Below, piece after piece: positions 18,728-27,869 of a stretch of 64,000 nt of DNA (its first letter is position 1; each line of letters starts with the position of its first letter). The stretch is from assembly GCA_964621525.1 (NCBI GenBank), contig CAZUMS010000023.1:1-64000 (forward strand), read 5' to 3'. This DNA is from CAZMGV01 sp964621525 [NCBI: uncultured bacterium] (lineage in GTDB: Bacteria > JAGRBM01). The position numbers and the translations under genes were made by a program. The notes beneath the pieces were generated by a model. It did not search any database and was not told the DNA's origin. It saw only the letters and a program-made list of their open reading frames with translations.

Positions 18728-19417
18728 TCAGTTCTTCTGGGTGGCGGCCACCTGTGCGGCCACTTCTTCCGCCAGGTTCGTGGTCTTCTTCTCTATGCCT
18801 TCGCCGAGCTGGAACCGGTTGAAGCGGCGGATGACGATGTTTTCGCCGATCTTGGCCACCTTCTCGGAGAGGATGTCCTTGATCTTCTTGTCCTTGCCGT
18901 AGACGTCCGTCTTCACGTGGAACTGCTCGAGGAGGACGACTTCCGTGAGGTGCTTGGCGATCTTGCCCTTCACGATCTCTTCCAGGACCTTCTCGGGCTT
19001 CTTGGAGTTTTTCGGGTCTTCCTTGAGCTGCGCGATAAAGATTTCCTTCTGCTTGGCGAGGTAGACCGGGTCCACTTCCTCCTCGCGCACGCAGATCGGG
19101 CTCATGGCCGCGATGTGCATGGCGATGTCCTTGCAGAAGCCCTGGAACTCGTCCGTCTTCGCCACGAAGTCGGTCTCGCAGTTCACTTCCAGCAGCACGC
19201 CGATCTTGCCGCCGGCATGGATGTACGAAACGACGGCGCCTTCGGAGGCCGTGCGGCCGGCCTTCTTGGCGGCGGCGGCGAGGCCCTTCTTCTTGAGCAC
19301 CTCGATGGCCTTCTCGAGATCGCCGCCCGCTTCCGTGAGGGCGTTCTTGCAGTCGAGCATGCCGGCGCCGGTGCGCTCGCGGAGATCCTTAACGTCTGTT
19401 GCCTTGATGTCTGCCAT
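18728..19417 (-). CDS. tsf: translation elongation factor Ts
   Basis: The 229-residue protein is the GDP-exchange factor for EF-Tu. The N-terminal UBA-like domain contains VKDLRERTGAGMLDCKNAL. The core has the TDFVAK motif that contacts EF-Tu (LEVNCETDFVAKTDEF), followed by the first dimerisation subdomain. It is shorter than the 280-residue E. coli type and matches the short forms seen in many other bacteria. It follows rpsB after 100 bases, the universal order for these two genes. Confidence 0.97.
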   Translation of the reverse strand: MADIKATDVKDLRERTGAGMLDCKNALTEAGGDLEKAIEVLKKKGLAAAAKKAGRTASEGAVVSYIHAGGKIGVLLEVNCETDFVAKTDEFQGFCKDIAMHIAAMSPICVREEEVDPVYLAKQKEIFIAQLKEDPKNSKKPEKVLEEIVKGKIAKHLTEVVLLEQFHVKTDVYGKDKKIKDILSEKVAKIGENIVIRRFNRFQLGEGIEKKTTNLAEEVAAQVAATQKN

Positions 19418-19517
19418 GTTGGGTCACCTGTGTCCTTGATAATCGGGTATGGATACGCGGACGGCCCGCCCCGGCCTTCAGGCCGCGGGCGGAACCGGAC
19501 ACGCGGGAAATAACGGG

Positions 19518-20354
19518 TCAGCTCGGGGCAGGTTCGGCCGCCGGAGCCGCCGCCTTGGCCTCTTCTTCCAGCTCGTCCTTGTCGTAGGACGAGTAGTGCT
19601 TGAGGCCTTCCGGGACGGGCGTGCCGAGGTCGTCGTCCGAGACGGTTTCGCCGGTGCGGCGCTTGTCGTCGAATGCCTTGCGGCCCTCGATGCAGGCGTC
19701 GGCGATCTTCGATGTGAAGAGCGCGATGGCGCGGATCGCATCGTCATTACCAGGGATGATCTTCTCGATGGAGTCCGGATCGCAGTTCGTGTCGACCACG
19801 GCGACGACCGGGATGCCGATGCGGGCGGCTTCCTTGACGGCGATCGCCTCCTTGTTCGTGTCAATCACGAACAGGGCCTTGGGCAGGCGGGTCATTTCGC
19901 GGATGCCGCCCAGGTTTTCCTTCAGCTTTTCCATCTCGCGCTTGAGGATGATGCCTTCCTTCTTGGTCAGCTTCTCGATGGTGCCGTCCTCGAACCACTT
20001 CTCGATTTCCTTGAGGCGGTTGATCGAGCTCGAGACGGTCGTGAAGTTCGTGAGCGTGCCGCCCAGCCACCGGTTGTTCACGTAGAACATGCCGGCGCGC
20101 TCGGCTTCGGCCTTCACGACTTCGGCGGCCTGCTTCTTGGTGCCAACGAACAGGATCGTGCCGCCGCGGGCGGCGATGTCGGAGACATAGGCGTAGGCGT
20201 CCTCGAACATCGTGACCGTCTGCTGGAGATCGACGATATGGATGCCGTTCCGGGCGCCGTAGATGAACTTCTTCATCTTGGGGTTCCAGCGGCGGGTCTG
20301 GTGGCCGAAGTGTACGCCGGCCTCGAGCAGCTGCTTCATCTGGATAACGGACAT
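19518..20354 (-). CDS. rpsB: 30S ribosomal protein S2
   Basis: I start this at 20354, giving 278 residues, because the protein then begins [27 protein letters not shown] as in all S2 proteins and GAGGG lies upstream. The frame stays open for another 118 codons upstream, but that stretch has no S2 likeness. Other landmarks are [15 protein letters not shown] [37 protein letters not shown] and [13 protein letters not shown]. The last 45 residues are an acidic Ala/Glu-rich tail. It leads the rpsB-tsf operon. Confidence 0.97.
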   Translation of the reverse strand: MSVIQMKQLLEAGVHFGHQTRRWNPKMKKFIYGARNGIHIVDLQQTVTMFEDAYAYVSDIAARGGTILFVGTKKQAAEVVKAEAERAGMFYVNNRWLGGTLTNFTTVSSSINRLKEIEKWFEDGTIEKLTKKEGIILKREMEKLKENLGGIREMTRLPKALFVIDTNKEAIAVKEAARIGIPVVAVVDTNCDPDSIEKIIPGNDDAIRAIALFTSKIADACIEGRKAFDDKRRTGETVSDDDLGTPVPEGLKHYSSYDKDELEEEAKAAAPAAEPAPS

Positions 20355-20752
20355 GGAAAGGTTTCCCTCTGTAAAAGCCGGGGGCTGGCAGGCAGACCGC
20401 CGGGAAGATTGGGTTATGCCTCCGCTTCCGTTGCCGCTCTGAAGGAGACGGGCCCGGTTATTCCCTTTCGGGAACACCCTCCGGGCACCGTCCGGCCTTG
20501 TCGAAACGCCTGATATAGAGGGTCCAGTAAGGATCAGGCGGCCGGTCGCGTGTGTATTTGCCTTGAGGTTTCCCCTGACGGGGCCTCCCCGAAGCGCCCG
20601 GTGGTTAACCGGCCCCGGCCGGGAAGGCAAGCGGGGCCCATAACCGGGCGATAAAGGCAGCGCGAACCTGATATCCCCCGGCATCTGGAAGAAAAGACCA
20701 CCCCTCAAAGGGCGGCCTTTTCCGGGTGCCGGTTTCCGCTTTCCGGCCGGAA
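20355..20752. other. Intergenic region upstream of rpsB
   Basis: This 398-base gap must hold the rpsB promoter and leader on the minus strand, since rpsB leads its operon. A CTCTATATCA segment (minus strand, about 20511-20520) could be a -10 region, but no convincing -35 pairs with it. The part nearest 20753 holds the porin gene terminator. No gene is seen. Confidence 0.5.
20692..20721 (-). terminator. Rho-independent terminator of the porin gene
   Basis: On the minus strand AAAAGGCCGCCC pairs with GGGTGGTCTTTT through Watson-Crick and two G-U pairs, ending in a T run. It begins 31 bases past the porin stop. The plus-strand version has A-C mismatches, so the orientation favours the porin gene. 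Confidence 0.8.
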
Positions 20753-22195
20753 TCAGATATCGACCTGGAAGCGGACCACGAACGAGTTCACGTAACCGGT
20801 GAGCTTGCTCCCGGGTACGCCCGGCGGGGCTATGTGGCTCGTGGTCGTGTGGACATAGTTCCCCGAGAAGCGGGTATTCGCGTTCAGGTACCAGTTGAGG
20901 ACCGCCGTGTAGCTGTGGGCGTGTCCGCCGTTCACGGGGCCGTTGTTCAGGTCCAGGTACGAAACCCGGAATGCCGTCTCGATGGCCCCCATGCCGCCAT
21001 CGATGAAGGCGGCGGTATCGGTCTTCACCCGGCCAAAGCGGCCCCGCGAATAGGGACGGTGTTCGCCCGTGAGGAAATACCCCACCTGTCCGTAAGCACC
21101 CTGGAAGTACCGGTTGCCGGCCGGCGTATCGAGGAACGTCAGCATGTACTCGCCCTGCACGGAAAACGGCCCCACGCTCACGGCCAGCTCCGGGTTAAAG
21201 GTCTGGCCCCAGCGGACACCGGAGATATTGCCGGTATTCAGCACCGTTCCGTTGGAAATCGGCAGCGCATAGGCGCAAGCGGGAATCGCCGTGTCAGGCG
21301 GAACCGGAGGCGGGCAGGCACCCGTTGCGCCCGTGTAGGTGAATGCATTCGACATGTTGAAGAAGCCCGTTTCCGGACGGACAGAGAACGAGACGAACTC
21401 TCCGGGGTATTCCTTGCGGGTGTAACCGAAGCCGAGGTGCAGGAGCTGCTCTCCGCCGTTTTCAAGGACAGGAGCCAGAGTGATCCGGGTCGTAAAGTTC
21501 GCCTGACCGGCATCCCGCTCGCCGACGCTGTCGCCGAAGATGGCGTTGTCGCCGACTTCACGGAAGAGTCCCGCCGCGACAGTGGCTTTTCCGTCCATCA
21601 GCCGGTCGGCGTAGACCATAGCGCCGAAGTTGCGCACCGGTGAAAAGACGTTCGGCAGGCTGCGCTCCAGGAACGTGACGAAGCTGTCGCTCGTCTGCTC
21701 TTCGAGCCCGTACGGCTCCTTGAAGTGGCCGATTCTGAGCCCGAGCCCGCCGGGGCCGTCCTTGAGGCCCAGATACGTGTCGGCGAACCGGAGGGTTCCC
21801 GACGCCACCTCGATCTCGTTCCAGTATTCGACATGCCTGAAGATCGCTCCTTCGAACAGGAACCGAACCCGGCGGAATCCGGAGTAATCGCTGGCCGGAC
21901 CGCCGTTGGCAGCCCGCATCGCATGGCTCATCACAATAACGGAAGCATCCGCCTGGATACGTCCGCCCACGCGCATGCTTGCAACGTCGTTCGCCGCCTC
22001 GAGCTTGAATCCGTCTTTCCAGACTGTGCTGGCCGAGGGCACCGGCGCGGCCGCCGGAGCAGGGCTCTGGCTCACGGTTTCCTGAACGACAGGGGCCTGC
22101 TGTTCCTGCGCATCGGCAACGCCCCCTGTCAGCGCGATTGCGCCCAGCGCCAGCCAGGCCAGCCGGCTACCCGACTTTTCAATCTTCATCTTCAT
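20753..22195 (-). CDS. phosphate-selective porin O/P family outer-membrane protein
   Basis: The 480-residue protein has a Sec signal peptide ending at GGVADAQ, an Ala/Pro linker and then an OprO/OprP-type barrel (PF07396). Recognisable segments are [24 protein letters not shown], the family hallmark [24 protein letters not shown], and a terminal strand ending in VVRFQVDI, with the aromatic-rich end expected of a barrel. Characterised relatives pass phosphate or polyphosphate, but many homologues have other anion substrates. The neighbouring ModA-like protein on the same strand suggests an oxyanion such as molybdate or tungstate. That is inference. Confidence 0.87.
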   Translation of the reverse strand: MKMKIEKSGSRLAWLALGAIALTGGVADAQEQQAPVVQETVSQSPAPAAAPVPSASTVWKDGFKLEAANDVASMRVGGRIQADASVIVMSHAMRAANGGPASDYSGFRRVRFLFEGAIFRHVEYWNEIEVASGTLRFADTYLGLKDGPGGLGLRIGHFKEPYGLEEQTSDSFVTFLERSLPNVFSPVRNFGAMVYADRLMDGKATVAAGLFREVGDNAIFGDSVGERDAGQANFTTRITLAPVLENGGEQLLHLGFGYTRKEYPGEFVSFSVRPETGFFNMSNAFTYTGATGACPPPVPPDTAIPACAYALPISNGTVLNTGNISGVRWGQTFNPELAVSVGPFSVQGEYMLTFLDTPAGNRYFQGAYGQVGYFLTGEHRPYSRGRFGRVKTDTAAFIDGGMGAIETAFRVSYLDLNNGPVNGGHAHSYTAVLNWYLNANTRFSGNYVHTTTSHIAPPGVPGSKLTGYVNSFVVRFQVDI

Positions 22196-22275
22196 CCCCT
22201 CCCGTGCGGCGGTCCGCTCCAGTCCACAGTGGTTTCACATCCCCACGCCGCCTTCCCGGGACGGCGCCGGAAGCT

Positions 22276-23064
22276 TCAGTTCAGTTCTTTCTCGCCAGGC
22301 AGCAGGAACCCGAACCGGCGCATGATAACCCGTCCGCGATCCCCGTTCACAAATGCGGCAAACCGGCGCGCGGCCGCCGGATTACCGCCGTTCTTGCAGA
22401 CGACCATCGCCTGATCGATTGGCTTGTGCAGATTCTCCTCGATGGCCACCCGGGGGCCGGGTATCACGACTGCCAGCGACAGGGCGACGATGGCCGCCTC
22501 GGCATTTCCGGTTTCGGCGAACTGGAGGGCCTGCCTCACGTTCTCGCCATAGACGATCCGCTTATCGACGTCCTTCCAGATACCGGCGGATTCCAGCGCC
22601 TGTTTCGCCGCCATGCCGTAGGGCGCGGTCTCGGGATTCGCGATGGCGATCTTCCGGAACCGGGCGTCTTTGAGATCTGCGACATCCTTCGGGGGAGCGG
22701 TCTTCGATTCCGGACTGGACCAGATCACGAGATGCCCCCGTGCGTAGAGGGCTTTCGTATCGGCAAAGCAGGTACCCGAGGCGACTGCCCGGTCCGCGAA
22801 GGAGACGTTGGCGGCGGCGAAGAGATCGAAGGGGGCCCCTTCCTCGATCTGCTTCGTCAGGAGGCCCGTCGCTCCGAAAACCAGCTTCACGCGGACACCG
22901 GTGTCTTTTTCAAATGCCTCCGCAACATCCTTAAGAGCGAATGCAAGGTCAGCGGCGGCTGCCACCGTAATCTCCGCCGAAGCGGGCGCCTCGGCCGCCA
23001 GCGGCCGCGATGCTGCCAGCAGGATCAATGCCAGAACGGCCCTGAAAATCCGGAAGTGCGTCAT
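22276..23064 (-). CDS. modA: ModA-like molybdate/tungstate ABC substrate-binding protein
   Basis: The 262-residue protein starts with a signal peptide (MTHFRIFRAVLALILLAASRPLAAEA). Start 23064 is chosen for that and for AAGG upstream. The mature protein follows the ModA pattern: EITVAAAADLAFALKDVAEAF, then QIEEGAPFDLFAAAN, IANPETAPYGMAAKQAL and EAAIVALSLA. The usual Ser in the anion-binding loop near residue 40 of mature ModA appears as GATG here, so specificity is uncertain. No modB or modC is next to it; it is alone with the porin. The binding role is well supported, the ligand less so. Confidence 0.8.
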   Translation of the reverse strand: MTHFRIFRAVLALILLAASRPLAAEAPASAEITVAAAADLAFALKDVAEAFEKDTGVRVKLVFGATGLLTKQIEEGAPFDLFAAANVSFADRAVASGTCFADTKALYARGHLVIWSSPESKTAPPKDVADLKDARFRKIAIANPETAPYGMAAKQALESAGIWKDVDKRIVYGENVRQALQFAETGNAEAAIVALSLAVVIPGPRVAIEENLHKPIDQAMVVCKNGGNPAAARRFAAFVNGDRGRVIMRRFGFLLPGEKELN

Positions 23065-23208
23065 AAGGACCTTTCCTCCGCAGATATCGCCGGTTGAAAC
23101 GAAGGTCCAACTATATATAGGGGGGCGGCAAAACACTCGGCAAAAAGCAGAACCGCCCCCGGCCCAGAGGCTGGAGGCGGTCCGTTGCAGGCTTTCAGGG
23201 AAAAGCGA

Positions 23209-24006
23209 TCAGCCGCTCTTCTTGAGGTCTTCCGTCAGGTCGGCGTCGGTGAACTCGATCGAGAACGAGGTCGTGCCCGCCGTCACAGTGATCGGAATCT
23301 TCTTGGGGTTGAAGCCCTCGGCCCAGGCAACGGCTTCATAGGAACCCGCGGGGACTTCCTTGATTTCGTACTTCCCGTCCTTGGCGCTTTCGGCGAAGTA
23401 GGGGTGAGGGACAGCCATGCGGAAGCCGCGCTCCCAAGGGTGCGGACCGCAGCGCATTTCGTAGAGGCCGGGCTTGTCGACCTTGATCTTCTTCACGTCC
23501 TTGTTCGGGTGCGGGACATTCGCCACCTGCCGCTTGCCCTGCATGAGGATCCAGGAGTGGAAGATCGGATCCTTGTTCTCTACTTCCATCTCGATCGGCT
23601 TTTCCATGCTGAAGGCGCCTTCGCGGGGCGTGATCGTTGCGTGCTCGGCCACCGTCTTTGTCGGGGAACCGGAGAACGCTTTGCCCTGCGGGATCTTGTT
23701 GATCATCACAACCGCGTTCTGCACGGTGTTGCCCGCGCCGAGGTTCAGGCCTTCCCACTGGCGGGGATCCTTGCCCGCGACCTCGAAGCTGTCCGTCACC
23801 GGCTTCATGATCGTCTTCGGGACCTTGCCCTTGAACGTCACCGTACCGGACACGGTGGAGGGGCTCGCCACGGGGCCGACCTTGTACTTGGCCGCTTCCT
23901 GGCCCCACGAGAGGTTCGGATGGGCGATCTCGATCAGCACAAACGTGCCAGCGGTGGCGGCCACGGTGTGGCCCATGAACTCGCGACGGGTGGTTTTCTT
24001 CTTCAT
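23209..24006 (-). CDS. Tat-exported cupredoxin-like protein with carboxypeptidase-regulatory-like domain
   Basis: The 265-residue protein opens with a twin-arginine signal (TTRREFMGHTVAATAG), so a folded, probably metal-loaded protein is exported. Residues 50-70 (TVSGTVTFKGKVPK) start a carboxypeptidase-regulatory-like beta domain. Residues 138-200 look like a plastocyanin/cupredoxin core with H150 (FHSW), C186, H189 (CGPHP) and M197, the order and approximate spacing of type 1 copper ligands. Residues 211-250 add a second beta segment. An electron-carrier or copper-handling role in the periplasm is inferred. A repeated 18-bp element lies 167 bases upstream. Confidence 0.75.
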   Translation of the reverse strand: MKKKTTRREFMGHTVAATAGTFVLIEIAHPNLSWGQEAAKYKVGPVASPSTVSGTVTFKGKVPKTIMKPVTDSFEVAGKDPRQWEGLNLGAGNTVQNAVVMINKIPQGKAFSGSPTKTVAEHATITPREGAFSMEKPIEMEVENKDPIFHSWILMQGKRQVANVPHPNKDVKKIKVDKPGLYEMRCGPHPWERGFRMAVPHPYFAESAKDGKYEIKEVPAGSYEAVAWAEGFNPKKIPITVTAGTTSFSIEFTDADLTEDLKKSG

Positions 24007-24385
24007 ATCTTTCTTTCTCCCGGTATCGGGCTCCCGCGACGGCTTCCACTTGATGGGGGGCGGCCTCTCCGCTGCGGGGATATTTCGTTTGTTGGCCGCT
24101 CCTCGTCTATCCGATTTCCCCGGCCGTTGCCAGACGACCTCAGCCGGGGGGAACCACCTGTCTCCAGATCGTTCCGCATACTGTATACAGTATACAACCC
24201 GATTCTTTCCGGCAACCCGTATCGGCGTGCTGTTGTCCTTAAGTTAGCCCCTATAACCAGCTAGAATTAAAGGATTTTCAGGTGGCCGGGAACCGTATCT
24301 GGGGCCGCCAGCAATCCCGGACAAAACGGCTGTAAAGTCAGGAAGTTACCCAAAACAATACCGGTCGACCATTACTTCTGAGCCC
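24007..24385. other. Intergenic region upstream of the cupredoxin-like gene
   Basis: This 379-base gap has no gene. It holds the 18-bp element with a palindromic core at 24173-24193. On the minus strand TATACT (24188-24193) could be a -10 box preceded by TTGCCG, with a short 15-base spacer. An AT-rich stretch lies at 24246-24275. Confidence 0.55.
24173..24193 (-). promoter_or_regulatory. 18-bp repeated element and extended palindrome upstream of the cupredoxin-like gene
   Basis: The plus strand reads TCCGCATACTGTATACAG, matching the gltB element at 17 of 18 bases in the same orientation. ATACTGTATACAGTAT at 24178-24193 is a perfect 16-bp palindrome. It overlaps a TATACT -10-like hexamer, as expected for a repressor site. 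Confidence 0.62.
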
Positions 24386-25996
24386 CTACTCCCATTTCCA
24401 GTTCTGGTAGCGGTCGCGCAGGGCGGTCTTGAGGAACTTGCCGGTCGAGGTCCTTGGAATGGCATCGATGAAGTCGATGGCGTCCGGGAGCCACCACTTG
24501 GCGAACTTCGGAGCAAGAAAATTACGGATATCGTCCGCCGTCGCCTTCTGACCATCCTTGAGAACCACAGCGGCGAGCGGCCGCTCGGCCCACTTGGGGT
24601 GCTGCACGGCGATGACCGCCGCTTCCTTCACGGCAGGATGGCCCATGATGGCATTTTCGAGATCGACGGATGAAATCCACTCGCCGCCCGACTTGATGAG
24701 GTCTTTTGTCCGGTCGGTGAGTTTCACGAACCCTTCGGGGTCGATCGTCGCCACGTCGCCGGTCCGAAACCAGCCGTCTTTCGTCCACTTGTCGTCGCCG
24801 CCCTCAAGCTTGAGGTAGCTGGACGCGACGAACGGCCCACGCACCTGGAGCTCGCCCATCGTCTCGCCGTCCCACGGCCCCTCGCCCTTCTCGTTCACGA
24901 TGCGGGCGTCGATGAGCGGCACGGGAATGCCCTGCTTGATCCGGATCGCGTATTTCTCGTCATCGGAGAGCCCGTCCTGCGTCGCCTTGGGCTTGCTGCA
25001 GGTGCCGAGCGGCGAGAGCTCGGTCATTCCCCACAGATGGATGATCCGCATGCCGAATTTGTCCAGGTTGCGGATCAGGGATTCCGGTGCGGCTGAGCCG
25101 CCCACCGCCATCCTGACCTCGCCGTTCAGTTTCCAGCGGCCCGGGTGTTTCTCGAGCGCATCGAGAATCGCGAGCCAGATCGTCGGCACGCCTGCGCTGA
25201 AGGTGACTTTCTCGTTTGCAAACAGATCGAGGAGGTTCTCGCCATCCAGATGATTGCCCGGCATCACCTGTTTCACGCCGAGCCCGACACAAACAAACGG
25301 CAGTCCCCAGGCGTTCGCATGGAACATCGGCACGACCGGGAGCACGACATCCCGCTGCGAAAGTCCGTGAACGTCCGGGATGGCCGAGACGAGCGAATGG
25401 AGCACAATGGCCCGGTGCGAATAGACGACACCCTTGGGGTTCCCGGTGGTCCCGCTCGTGTAACAGATGCCCATGGCATCGTTTTCATCGATCTCAGGGT
25501 AACGGAACTCAGGGCTGCCTTTCGCGATGAACGCTTCGTAGTCCTCATATCCGGAAGGCGCAGGGCCGCCGAACGGGACCACAATCACCTTCTCGAACTT
25601 CACGTCCTTTTTGAACTGCTCGTAGAGCGGCAGCAGCACGTCGTCCACGATCAGAAACCGGTCCTCGGCGTGGTTCACGATGTAAGCGATGTCCTTCGCG
25701 AAGAGCCGCAGGTTCAGCGTGTGGAGCACGCCGCCCGCTGCGGGGATCCCGAAGTAGCACTCGAGGTGGCTCCAGTGATTCCAGGAGAGCGTCGCCACCC
25801 GGTCGCCCTTTTTAAGGCCCGCCTTCTGGAGTGCCGAGGCGAGCTGCTTCGTCCGCCGGTAGAAATCGCCGTAGGTATAACGGTGGATCGACCTGTCCGG
25901 CCGGCGGGTGACGACCTCCACCTTCGGGAACAGTCTGCCCGCCCGCTCGAGCAGATGGTTCAGCGTCAGCGGGTCCTTCATCATCAGGCCGTTCAT
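24386..25996 (-). CDS. long-chain fatty acid-CoA ligase (AMP-binding enzyme)
   Basis: The 536-residue protein is an ANL-superfamily acyl-CoA synthetase that activates a carboxylic acid to acyl-AMP and then acyl-CoA. The sequence shows the P-loop [12 protein letters not shown], the adenine-binding segment [12 protein letters not shown], the [16 protein letters not shown] motif with the hinge [15 protein letters not shown], and the A10 catalytic lysine in [10 protein letters not shown]. The length and SAVGG..PESLIR region fit medium- to long-chain fatty acid ligases related to alkK/fadD. It is preceded on the same strand by a TetR regulator 104 bases away, which may control it. Confidence 0.92.
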   Translation of the reverse strand: MNGLMMKDPLTLNHLLERAGRLFPKVEVVTRRPDRSIHRYTYGDFYRRTKQLASALQKAGLKKGDRVATLSWNHWSHLECYFGIPAAGGVLHTLNLRLFAKDIAYIVNHAEDRFLIVDDVLLPLYEQFKKDVKFEKVIVVPFGGPAPSGYEDYEAFIAKGSPEFRYPEIDENDAMGICYTSGTTGNPKGVVYSHRAIVLHSLVSAIPDVHGLSQRDVVLPVVPMFHANAWGLPFVCVGLGVKQVMPGNHLDGENLLDLFANEKVTFSAGVPTIWLAILDALEKHPGRWKLNGEVRMAVGGSAAPESLIRNLDKFGMRIIHLWGMTELSPLGTCSKPKATQDGLSDDEKYAIRIKQGIPVPLIDARIVNEKGEGPWDGETMGELQVRGPFVASSYLKLEGGDDKWTKDGWFRTGDVATIDPEGFVKLTDRTKDLIKSGGEWISSVDLENAIMGHPAVKEAAVIAVQHPKWAERPLAAVVLKDGQKATADDIRNFLAPKFAKWWLPDAIDFIDAIPRTSTGKFLKTALRDRYQNWKWE

Positions 25997-26100
25997 GGTC
26001 TATTTTCCTCCGGATCCTTCGGCGATTGACGGTCTGGCTTTGTAACCCGCCGGTTCCCGCGAAGGAAAACCCGGTGTTCAGATATCCGCAGGGCCGGGAT

Positions 26101-26757
26101 TCAGCCGAGTTTCGACACGTCGATAATGCGCTCACCAGGCTCGGCGAGGATGCCGACGAGGATCCGCATCATGATGCGGCGGGCACGTTCCACTTCGGTG
26201 TCCGGCGGGTCGGGGATACGCACCAGTTCTGCACCGATGTCCTCAAGTGCGGCCATGATGCCCACGCGCAGGTACGGGTCCGAGGCCTTCCGGCCGGCTT
26301 TTACCAGCTCATCATTGAGGAAAGAGGAGATTCCACCAAGCGCCGCCTTGCGCTTCTCCCCCGCGAAACTGCCCGGGATCCGGCTCTCGGCGTCCAGCAC
26401 GGGACCGAAGGCGCGCATGGACAGCCGCCAGCCGATGTAGGCCCGCACGACAGCATCGAGGTTCAGCACGGGATTCGCGCCCGCCGTCACGGCTCCCTCG
26501 ATCCCCTGCACCAGATTGTCGTAGGCCATCGCGGCGAGCGCGCGCCACGCCCCGTCCTTGTCGCGGAAAAAGCGGTAATAGGTCGGCCGGGAGACGGCCG
26601 CGCTTTCCAGGATGTCCTCGACACGCGTCCTGGCGTAACCCTTGCGGCCAAACGCCTCCGCGGCACCGGTGAGGATGCGGTAGCGAAGCTGCTCGGCGGC
26701 CTGGGGATCGGTGCTGCCCAGCGGGCGGCCGCGCCGGCGTCGTTCAGGTCGTGCCAT
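26101..26757 (-). CDS. TetR/AcrR-family transcriptional regulator
   Basis: The 218-residue protein has an N-terminal Arg-rich arm (MARPERRRRGRP). The TetR DNA-binding helices follow: ILTGAAEAFGRKGYARTRVEDILESAAVSRPTYYRFFRDKDGA. The rest is a variable ligand-binding domain. It lies between aguA (53 bases upstream, same strand) and the acyl-CoA ligase (104 bases downstream). Regulation of the ligase is the simplest reading. I see no palindrome in the short gap before it, so the operator is unknown. Confidence 0.92.
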   Translation of the reverse strand: MARPERRRRGRPLGSTDPQAAEQLRYRILTGAAEAFGRKGYARTRVEDILESAAVSRPTYYRFFRDKDGAWRALAAMAYDNLVQGIEGAVTAGANPVLNLDAVVRAYIGWRLSMRAFGPVLDAESRIPGSFAGEKRKAALGGISSFLNDELVKAGRKASDPYLRVGIMAALEDIGAELVRIPDPPDTEVERARRIMMRILVGILAEPGERIIDVSKLG

Positions 26758-26810
26758 TCAGTAGGAACCAATAACGGCGGACGGAGAGGATGTCGAGGGG
26801 CACGATCGCC

Positions 26811-27860
26811 TCACCCCGGCACCTGCTGGCTGACGCAGTGGAAGGCGCCGAAACCCCAGACGAGGTCGTACGAGTTGATGCCGACGACCTCGCGGCCGGG
26901 GAGAACCCCGCGGAGCGCCTTGAGCGCCACTTCGTCGCGGTCCTGTCCAAAGACGGGCACCAGCACCACCTTGTTGCCGATATAGAAGTTTGCGTAGCTC
27001 GCGGGCAGAGGTGTGTCCTCGTAAATCATCCGCTCGGGCATCGGGATCGTGACGATGCGGAACGGCTTTCCGCTGGCATCCCTCGCCGCCTTCAGGATCT
27101 CGAGGTTCCGCTTCAGGGGTTCGTAGTTAAAATGCTTCGGATCGTCCTCGACGACGGTAACGATGGTCGTTTCGTCCACAAACCGGGTGATATCGTCCAC
27201 ATGCCCGTCGGTGTCGTCCCCTTCGATGCCGTCGTCCAGCCAGATGAAGTTTCTGACATTCAGGTATTCCGAAAGATGCTGCTCAATTTCCGCCTTCGAG
27301 AGCTGCGGATTGCGATTCCTGTTCAGCAGACACTGGGTCGTCGTGATCAGCGTGCCTCTGCCGTTCACGTCAATACTGCCGCCTTCCAGAATAATCCCCG
27401 GCGCAAAGCGGCGCAGTTTCAGCCGTTCGGCGATCCGTGCCGGAATGGCGTTGTCGAGGTCCCAGGGCGGATACTTACCGCCCCACTTGTTGAACTCCCA
27501 GTCGGTGACGGCGATCTCGCCCGTTTTGTCGTTCTTCACGAAGATCGGGCCATGGTCGCGGCACCAGGCGTCATTCGTGGGGAAGGGATACAGCCGGTAG
27601 AGGTCATCCGGAATACCGGCGGCCGACAGAAGATTGGCGACGTCCGCCATCATCTGCTCGCCGGTGATGTTGATATGGACGAATTCGCCCGTGCGGGTGA
27701 GGTGCCACACCATCTCGACCCAGATGGGCGGGACTTTCTCGAACTTCCCCGGCCACGAGCTCACGTTATGGGGCCACGAGAGCCAGGTGCCCTGGTGCGG
27801 CTCGAACTCGCCCGGCATGCGGAAGCCGAGATCTTTCGGGGTGGGACGGACGATGGCCAT
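26811..27860 (-). CDS. aguA: agmatine deiminase
   Basis: The 349-residue protein belongs to the peptidyl-arginine-deiminase-like family and converts agmatine to N-carbamoylputrescine and ammonia. Matching segments are MPGEFEPHQGTWLSWPHN, TNDAWCRDHGPIFV, LEGGSIDVNGRGTLITTTQCLLNRNRNP and DGHVDDITRFVD. The near-terminal catalytic Cys342 is in GAFHCVSQQ, where homologues usually have GGGNIHC. It follows aguB by 9 bases on the same strand. The two form the complete agmatine-to-putrescine branch used by plants and many bacteria. Confidence 0.95.
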   Translation of the reverse strand: MAIVRPTPKDLGFRMPGEFEPHQGTWLSWPHNVSSWPGKFEKVPPIWVEMVWHLTRTGEFVHINITGEQMMADVANLLSAAGIPDDLYRLYPFPTNDAWCRDHGPIFVKNDKTGEIAVTDWEFNKWGGKYPPWDLDNAIPARIAERLKLRRFAPGIILEGGSIDVNGRGTLITTTQCLLNRNRNPQLSKAEIEQHLSEYLNVRNFIWLDDGIEGDDTDGHVDDITRFVDETTIVTVVEDDPKHFNYEPLKRNLEILKAARDASGKPFRIVTIPMPERMIYEDTPLPASYANFYIGNKVVLVPVFGQDRDEVALKALRGVLPGREVVGINSYDLVWGFGAFHCVSQQVPG

Positions 27861-27869
27861 GGGAACCGG

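Noticed and set aside
23111-23120. CTATATATAG palindrome upstream of modA, a possible ModE site
   Set aside because: It is a simple TA-rich palindrome without the spaced half-sites of ModE operators. A promoter element is more likely.
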